Shown here: one piece after another, positions 58,201-64,000 of the stretch
Layout: the number at the start of each line of letters is the position of its first letter
How positions within the stretch are numbered: position 1 is the first letter of the stretch
NCBI GenBank assembly: GCA_024704765.1
Contig: JAKMXF010000334.1
Coordinates: 62,001 to 126,000 of the forward strand
DNA length: 64,000 nucleotides
Source: Oopsacas minuta
Lineage: Eukaryota > Porifera > Hexactinellida > Lyssacinosida > Leucopsacidae
Reading direction: 5' to 3'
The notes under the pieces: model-generated
The model's database searches: none
What the model was told of the DNA's origin: nothing
What the model saw: only the letters and a program-made list of their open reading frames with translations
Program-made: the position numbers and the translations under genes

Positions 58201-61200
58201 TCAAGTTACACAAGTATAAGATAGAGTTAGAATTAACTAAAATATCATTCGAATAAACAAAACCTTACTAATCACTGAAATGGCAACTAATAAACCTATG
58301 ATAAAACAACTCAACAAGATGGCACAATTCGATGCTGTCGCTACAGAAATCCAACAAACATTCAATCTTCTCATTGCCCAGCTGATCGAGAGGAGGGATG
58401 CCCTCCTCCACCAACTGTCTAAGCTCCAAGAGGACTACACTATCAAGGAGACTGCTCGCAAGGCAGCAATTCAAGAGCTAGAAAAAACTAGAAAACAAAT
58501 GGAAAACACGAGTTTAAAATTTAATGCAAACATTCCAGTACATAACCAAGCTACTATGGTGTATCAACAGGGTCTCCAGGATCTGGAAGCTCCTACAAAA
58601 CTCACATATCCTCTCTTCCAATATTCCACACTACAAACAATTCAATCAGCTATCTCAGAATTCGGGGAGGTCCTAGAGTGGGAGGTACCAGACTATTCAC
58701 TGAAGAAAGTACCTATTCTAATAACTGGTAATAGAGGAAAGGGTAAGAATGAATTTGATGCTGCTGGTCTATTCCTTGATGAAGATAATCATAGAATATA
58801 CATAGCTGATTATGGCAATAGTCGAGTACAAGTTATGTCATTTGAAGGCAAATTCCTTGAAAGTTTCGGAAAAGGCTTCCTAAAGGAACCATACGGAATT
58901 GCTGTTAAGAAAGAATATATCTTCATCACTGACACATCGCATAACTCTCTGTTCAAGTTTTGTAAAAACAAACATGAAATTATGAACAGAACTTGGAGCA
59001 CAAGCAGTGAAGAAGAACAGTTAAATAACCCTGGAGGAATATGTATAGACACAAATGGAGATGTGTTTGTAGTGAATAGAGACAAGCACAGAGTTTCCAT
59101 CTTCTCTACACTACTACAGTACAAATCAAATCTGGGTGTTAAACAGCTGCACCATCCTCAAGATGTTAAGCTTACTCAAGATTGTGTAGTGGTGTTAGAC
59201 TGGAGTCCTAGATGTGTGCATTTATTTTCTAGAAATGGAGACTATCTCAGCTCTTGTATCTCTCAGGGACAGGATCAAAATTGTTTACTATGTTGCCCAC
59301 GGTTTTTCTGTACAGACCTAGCTAGTAATATTATCATAAGCGATACAGGACATCATTCTATCAAAATACTTACACAATCAGGGGAATTCATACACTCCAT
59401 TGGAAAAGGTAAGGGGGAGAAGAGAGGAGAGTTTAATCGTCCGTATGGTATTGGAATTTCTAAATTAGGATTAATATTTGTTCTCTCTTTTAATCCTACC
59501 TACTCATTGCAATGTTTCTAGTTCATTAATAATTAATATGTATGTGTATTCATTAAATTAGCCTCGTAAAGTCGTAATATATTCAATGTAGTAGCATGCA
59601 GTCAGTATAATAACGACTACATTAGTGATATATTATAATCCCATAGACTAATACAAACTATCCAGATACATATTGTGATGCAAATAGTATTCCTCGCGTT
59701 GAACAGAAGTGTTAACAGGGACTGTTAGGGTTACAGTCACAGTCCTACCAAGATGTGTTTTCAAAAGTACATAGAGTAGCCTCATAGTGTAATGAAGTTT
59801 CTCAACCTGTGGTCATATGTCCAAACTTTCCTTTTAGGCTGATTATATGATTTTGGTCTAGTCCAAGTTCTAATCCTATGGCCATTTCGATTTGAAAAAC
59901 AGGCCGACATGGGTGTGGTCAAGTCATGATACACAATTTATACTAATCATGGCCATCACGCGAATTTACCTATTCATATCTCCTACCTGGCAAAGTGTCC
60001 CGATTAATCGGAACCAACTAATTACAAAACTCACTTTGGATTTAGAAGATGGAAACATTCCTGTTCAGCATAAGAGTTGTTTTCAATGTGTAAGAAATCT
60101 GATACTATTTTCTTCAGTAAAGGATTACAAATAGTCTGCGCTATCCTTATTTTCTCATCTACAGTGATTCCATACTCCTACGTACAGATAGAATAGTATT
60201 AGTTATGTCTGTCTGGGCATTATCTTGGACTATATGGGTAGGGGTAGAGCCAGGGTTGAGTTCAAGTTTTAAATATTCAACTAGAAATACGAGTGCAACG
60301 GAAAATGGCGAAAGTGCGTAGTTAGTACAATTGTACTTGAACCCAACCCTGTGTGTACCGGTGTAGGTCGGTGGGAAATAAAGGTCATATTTAGGTACGC
60401 CATTAACCACATGTACATAGCTGAAGGAAGTGGGGAGTGACCTTTACCCAAATTTTCAATAATGTATTATATGGTTACAGTGCTAATAAGCTGCTCCACT
60501 TTTCATAGCCATACCAATAATCTTCTCACCAATTTTCGCGGGCTCCGTACCGGCTTGTCCACTTGTAATAGGTTTTACGGCATTGTTAAATATACGCCTG
60601 CAATAGTCGCCCTACTTCTTTAGAGTTTCTTCTATAAAAATACTTACTTGAGGTATAATAATATCTGCAAGAGCTTTAGACTTATTGTGAAGTTTTGCTG
60701 CATCTTTAAACAAATATTCTCTATATTAATTAAAATATGTATGTTAGTTATTAGCTAACTTAAAGCTTCAAAGTGGATTATATCTAAACAAAAAGTTGCA
60801 CCATTTTGTAAAGCAAAAGGATCGTTGCTTCACAAATGGTCTAATAACTTAAGACAAGGAAGGAGTGTATGTAATTTGCCGGAGTTTCAGTTAACGTTTC
60901 AACTGCTCCTTCATCGAAAATTCCAAATACCCGCTTATATCTAATTCTGAAATCGTACAAATATGATTCCAAACCGTCAAAGTAAGATATTTAATGGATT
61001 ATATCGAATAATTAGCGCGGTCCCTTGAGCTACGATATAACATGAGTTGGCTTATATGTAATTCTTAGATAGAAATGAATTATAATCTCACTTGTTATGC
61101 ATGATATCATACTTAATGCAATCGTAGAGGTCTGGTATCTTGCTTATGTCAAAAGTGTTACTCTTTAAATCGTAGAAGTCCTAATTAAATATATGTGTAT

Positions 61201-63799
61201 TTAGATAAAATATTAACAACAGTAAAATGAACTCATAATTAGCCCAAACTGATTGCTTTATTATCTCACAAACAATCTATTAATGAAATGAGATTAATTT
61301 TTGATCGAGAAATTATTTTACCTTTTTCAACTTTTGCCATCTTTGAATCATCATTTCTAAAACTTCTAAACGTCTCCCTACACAACAAAATATATATCAT
61401 TCTAAGATAATTGCCAACCCTCTGAGGATCCCTGGAAAATCACAGAATTTTACAAGAATTGCAGGAAGACTTTTGAATTCATGTAAATCCTGAAATTCCA
61501 ATTTATGGATGTGAAACAATTTTCGAAAATCCCGGAAAATATGTGTTGGTAAGTATACATTACAGAAAAGGACTGACATGATTCTTTCGTATTAATAAGC
61601 TATCACTTTCTAATTTTTGTGAAACCAACCTTCGCATATTCAACGCGGGTTTAGAATTATATTAAATCGTGCTTCAAATTTTTCATGGATATGGACTGCA
61701 TTTTGTTTGGTAAATATTTCGCATAATCGCGAATTCGCAAGCAAAATTCACGTAAAATATGATTTGCTAATAGACCCCTCTACAGTATATATGCGTATAT
61801 GCGACTTTCATACCATCTTCTAACGAGGATTCTCTCAGTTCTTCTAGATGTTTCACCAGTGAGTGTACTCTCCTGTTAACCTTAATACACTGATCATATG
61901 GATTCCCTATTCGCTTAATTGCTGCTAGTAAGGAGGGAGATCTTGTCGATGCTAACTATTATGATAAATGTATGTGAATATAATCATGTGATCTGATAAT
62001 ATTGGAAGGAATTTGTTGATTTACTATTTAGTAAGGTTTATTACTGTAAATTGAGATTTACTGAACCAGCCAGTCTCTCGGGTCATGGAAAAGCTGACGG
62101 TTTATCTGAAAAGTATCCTCTTACTAACCTGCTCAATCATACCATCATTAAATATCTGATTCGTTTTCATTACTTGATGGAGTCGATTCTTTGCACTAAT
62201 ATTATAGTTAAAACTGATGTGAATACCAGAAAATATAATTACTTACTTAGCCATTATAATATTATCATTACTTGAGGTGTCCAGTAGTGAAGTGCTATCA
62301 TCATCACACTTTACAAGATGAACTAAAGTAGATGGGAGACTCCCTTCTAATTCTAGCATTCCCTATACAGCGTAACATCGATTTAGTAAAGTCGAAGGGG
62401 CATCGCAATCATTACTAAATCGATGATATTTACTATGCATTTTGATGGACGAGATAAGGAATAGTTTTAGAAGTTTTGTAATATGGTTTGGAGTTCAAAT
62501 TATCAATATGGAAAAGTTTGAAAACACTACCTGACTAACTCAGACGGTAGAGTGATATCTTTTCAAAATTTTATGAATCTTTTTGAAATTTGCTAATAAA
62601 TTCAGATTGTTCATTGTTTTAATGTTGAATAATTAAATTCTACATGTTGTATTCAAGTGTATAGTTTGTATTTATACCTTTACGAATGCTGCTGCTGTCA
62701 TTTGTACCCGCCCCTCATCAGAAGCGTATATCTTCAAATCATGTCTGTAAGTGGAATGTAACCGTAGGAATCCAGACCCAAGAATTGAGTTATAGTTTTC
62801 TAATATAATCAATAATGATGATACCTTCATAACAGATATGTCAAAACAAACAAACAAACATCAAAATACATTACCATGATCTCCAGGATATCTAAGTCTG
62901 AAGTATCTTCCTAACTCTTCTGCCTGTGCTTTACCCGTTTTCGTTAACTCTCCACCCCATTTCAATATCAATAAGAAGGAATGTGAATTCGGGTCTTGAT
63001 TACCTATGAATAGGACAAGAAGGGAAATACATATTGCTACAGTGGAGGCTGTGCAAAGGCTGTGGTTCGCGATCGGTTGGTTCAAATGACCTTTGTGCAT
63101 GCATAGCAATAATTTCCACCATACACAATACAACATTGTTGCATGTAACTAATCAGCATCGTGTATGTTGAATTTTCCATGCAAAGCATTGTACCCATAT
63201 TGGCAAGAGTTTCATGCAACAATGCTGTAAGCAACTTGCTGATGGTCATAGGATCATGTTTTATTTTCCTGCAACAATGCAATTTTCATGTAACAAAAGT
63301 TGCATAGTGTACGGTAGGATATACGAATACATGTCTAACGTATATGTAATATTAATACTGTTATTTTGATGTACCATATTTCCCTGAATAAACGCTCGAG
63401 CGTTTATTCTTTTCGTGGGGCATTTTTTCGTACAAATTCTTTACCATTTTATGATACAAAAAGATTCTGAGAAACAAATTATTCTAATTTGTTGCAAGGA
63501 CAAATGAGGCTTAAATTCATCAAGATTATTCTAGAGGTGGTGATTAATTTTTAAACACAGTCTTAGAGCCTTTTTCTTGCCCCGGCGCTTATTCAGGGAA
63601 ATACGGTGTTTGGAATTCACGGTTTCCTTGGAACGACCAATAGATTAATATCGCTTTACTGAACCTGATTTATTTTCGTAAATTTACATTTCCCCAAGAC
63701 GTGGGGGATAATATAACAGAAAGTTACCTAATCTTCCTACCTTTCTTCAACTGTCTCTTCATTTGAATCTTTCTATTAATCCCAGAAAACTTCCCATAC
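52234..63799 (-). CDS. PPIP5K: PPIP5K (inositol pyrophosphate kinase/phosphatase), C-terminal half, continues off right edge
   Basis: PPIP5K interconverts inositol hexakisphosphate and pyrophosphates using an N-terminal ATP-grasp kinase and a histidine-acid-phosphatase-like domain; only the latter and the tail are here. Exons: 63799-63741, 63003-62875, 62799-62678, 62362-62247, 62195-62125, 61951-61814, 61377-61322, 61180-61092, 60720-60648, 60177-60035, 54521-54407, 54059-53830, about 53329-53216 and about 52352-52234. Matches include [96 protein letters not shown] and a tail [19 protein letters not shown]. The catalytic RHG motif lies beyond the window. The last two exon junctions are unresolved. 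The 5.5-kb intron 54522-60034 contains two NHL genes on the opposite strand. Confidence 0.92.
52430..52565 (+). repeat. Local repeat, copy 1
   Basis: Sequence with CTAATACAAATAGTATTA, AAACTTTTGTGT, CAATTTGACAAATTGAAATCTGC and ACGACCTGG is repeated in order at about 53080-53185. It lies in a PPIP5K intron. Confidence 0.6.
53080..53185 (+). repeat. Local repeat, copy 2
   Basis: Same family and orientation as 52430-52565, with the same TAATACAAATAGTATTA palindrome near its left end and ATCTGCTCGCTACGACC near its right. Confidence 0.6.
55219..55260 (+). promoter_or_regulatory. Conserved upstream block of NHL copy B
   Basis: CAACCATTAAGGTATCATGG, TATGCTCATGTTACACAAGT and ATA, 60 to 100 bp before the start codon, match the blocks upstream of copies at 25958 and 58280. 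Likely core promoter or leader. Confidence 0.6.
55320..56559 (+). pseudogene. NHL coiled-coil gene with a 1-bp frameshift, nested antisense in PPIP5K
   Basis: Starts like the intact copy ([20 protein letters not shown]) and stays open for 348 codons to 56366. At about 56306-56316 the sequence has one base more than the paralogue (GGACTTGGAACAAAATTG versus GGACAGGATCAAAATTG), so the frame shifts. The remaining blades ([38 protein letters not shown]) continue in another frame to 56559. The upstream half, coiled coil and about four blades, is well preserved. It is probably a recently broken copy. A truncated 348-residue product with an incomplete propeller could still be made. Confidence 0.85.
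57370..57960. repeat. Nested palindromic elements
   Basis: Two GACCCTAGGGTCCT-type blocks (57640-57655 and 57763-57778) act as ends of an inner unit with its own hairpin (CCTAGAGTG, CGCTCTAGG). Around it are inverted ATAAGAACAC and GTGTTCTTATA segments (about 57560 and 57868). I read this as one small element inserted within another. Confidence 0.45.
58177..58219 (+). promoter_or_regulatory. Conserved upstream block of NHL copy C
   Basis: CAACCATTAAGGTATCATGG then TATGCTCAAGTTACACAAGT and ATAAG, 60 to 100 bp before the start codon; same order as in the other two copies. Likely core promoter or leader. Confidence 0.6.
58280..59521 (+). CDS. Coiled-coil NHL-repeat protein (413 residues), intact copy nested antisense in PPIP5K
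   Basis: Single exon, ATG to TAG. Residues about 1-110 form a coiled coil ([31 protein letters not shown]). From about 145 to the end come NHL blades: [97 protein letters not shown] and a closing blade ending SLQCF. This is the architecture of TRIM-NHL proteins without RING or B-box. NHL propellers bind RNA or protein partners. It is the only intact member of a close family with broken copies at 24720 and 55320 and a fragment at 10804. It lies antisense inside a large PPIP5K intron. Function unknown. Confidence 0.9.
   Translation: MATNKPMIKQLNKMAQFDAVATEIQQTFNLLIAQLIERRDALLHQLSKLQEDYTIKETARKAAIQELEKTRKQMENTSLKFNANIPVHNQATMVYQQGLQDLEAPTKLTYPLFQYSTLQTIQSAISEFGEVLEWEVPDYSLKKVPILITGNRGKGKNEFDAAGLFLDEDNHRIYIADYGNSRVQVMSFEGKFLESFGKGFLKEPYGIAVKKEYIFITDTSHNSLFKFCKNKHEIMNRTWSTSSEEEQLNNPGGICIDTNGDVFVVNRDKHRVSIFSTLLQYKSNLGVKQLHHPQDVKLTQDCVVVLDWSPRCVHLFSRNGDYLSSCISQGQDQNCLLCCPRFFCTDLASNIIISDTGHHSIKILTQSGEFIHSIGKGKGEKRGEFNRPYGIGISKLGLIFVLSFNPTYSLQCF
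60940..61055. mobile_element. Pogo-like MITE remnant
   Basis: Contains AATCGTACAAATATGATTCC, AAACCGTCAAAGTAAG, GATTATATCGAATAATTAGC and GAGCTACGATATAACATGAG, shared with the elements at 30655 and 41028. Ends are not clean. It lies in a PPIP5K intron. Confidence 0.5.
63364..63607. mobile_element. MITE with ATTTCCCTGAATAA inverted ends
   Basis: Left end ATATTTCCCTGAATAAACGC and right end GCGCTTATTCAGGGAAATAC are inverted matches; the element is about 240 bp and has no coding sequence. End sequences of the CCGTATTT...GAATAA-CGC kind are widespread in small animal DNA elements. It lies in a PPIP5K intron. I could not fix a target duplication. Confidence 0.7.
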
Positions 63800-64000
63800 C
63801 TAACAAGAATACTAATGTTAAAGAAACTATTATTTATATTGATGGAACAAACATAGAAAACATAAATATTGAAAATAGCACATTAGTATCGATTGTAAGA
63901 TCGGCCCAAAAAATTTTCAGATAATATCGATATTATTTTAATTATGTTATCATTAATAAGTTTGCTTTTTACATTTCTAATACAATTTTCATTTGATTCA

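Noticed and set aside
60159-60410. Minus-strand 83-residue frame as a gene
   Set aside because: Overlaps the PPIP5K exon 60035-60177 in another frame and resembles nothing known.
62861-63136. Stand-alone small gene containing [20 protein letters not shown]
   Set aside because: It is an internal PPIP5K exon (62875-63003) with flanking intron sequence.

Overview
The window is animal nuclear DNA: AT-rich, with spliceosomal GT-AG introns and widely spaced genes on both strands. Gene content (procollagen lysyl hydroxylase, GARP/EARP subunit VPS53, PPIP5K, a TTD14-like protein, TMEM39, several NHL coiled-coil and TRAF-type zinc-finger proteins, small DNA-transposon derivatives) points to a metazoan. 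The many intronless NHL and TRAF genes would fit an early-branching lineage such as a sponge, but this taxonomic guess is inference only. There is no sign of bacterial organisation. Several reading frames only open with GTG or TTG, so I moved starts to the first sensible ATG.

Layout: a small Maf-like bZIP-related gene (-, 1.1-1.4 kb); VPS53 (+, 3.3-18.3 kb, 13 exons recovered, N-terminus not found), whose 6-kb intron contains an intronless PLOD gene (+) and an NHL pseudogene fragment (-); a 534-residue NHL protein (-, 18.8-20.4 kb); a complete 12-exon TTD14-like gene (-, 21.4-27.8 kb) with an NHL copy broken by a single stop inside one intron; mitochondrial GrpE (-) and RPS16 (-); an unrecognised multi-exon gene (-, about 30.3-35.6 kb); a divergent Rab-like GTPase (+, 37.7 kb); a PPM1H/J/M-type phosphatase (+, 39.8-42.0 kb); two head-to-head TRAF-zinc-finger paralogues (43.4-46.4 kb); TMEM39 (+); an aquaglyceroporin (-) with two altered NPA boxes; a typical 2-Cys peroxiredoxin (-); and the C-terminal half of PPIP5K (-, from 52.2 kb off the right edge), whose 5.5-kb intron holds two more NHL genes on the opposite strand, one frameshifted and one intact.

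Two themes stand out. First, intronless genes sit repeatedly inside introns of conserved multi-exon housekeeping genes: PLOD and an NHL relic in VPS53, an NHL copy in TTD14, two NHL genes in PPIP5K. The three long related NHL copies share a block of upstream sequence, which suggests DNA-level duplication with promoters rather than simple retroposition. Second, introns and spacers carry many small non-autonomous DNA transposons: pogo/Tigger-like elements with TA duplications, hAT-like elements with 8-bp duplications, and several unnamed dispersed repeats. No RNA genes, CRISPR arrays or viral genes were recognised. Exon borders come from GT-AG signals, frame continuity and remembered family alignments; no search was run.
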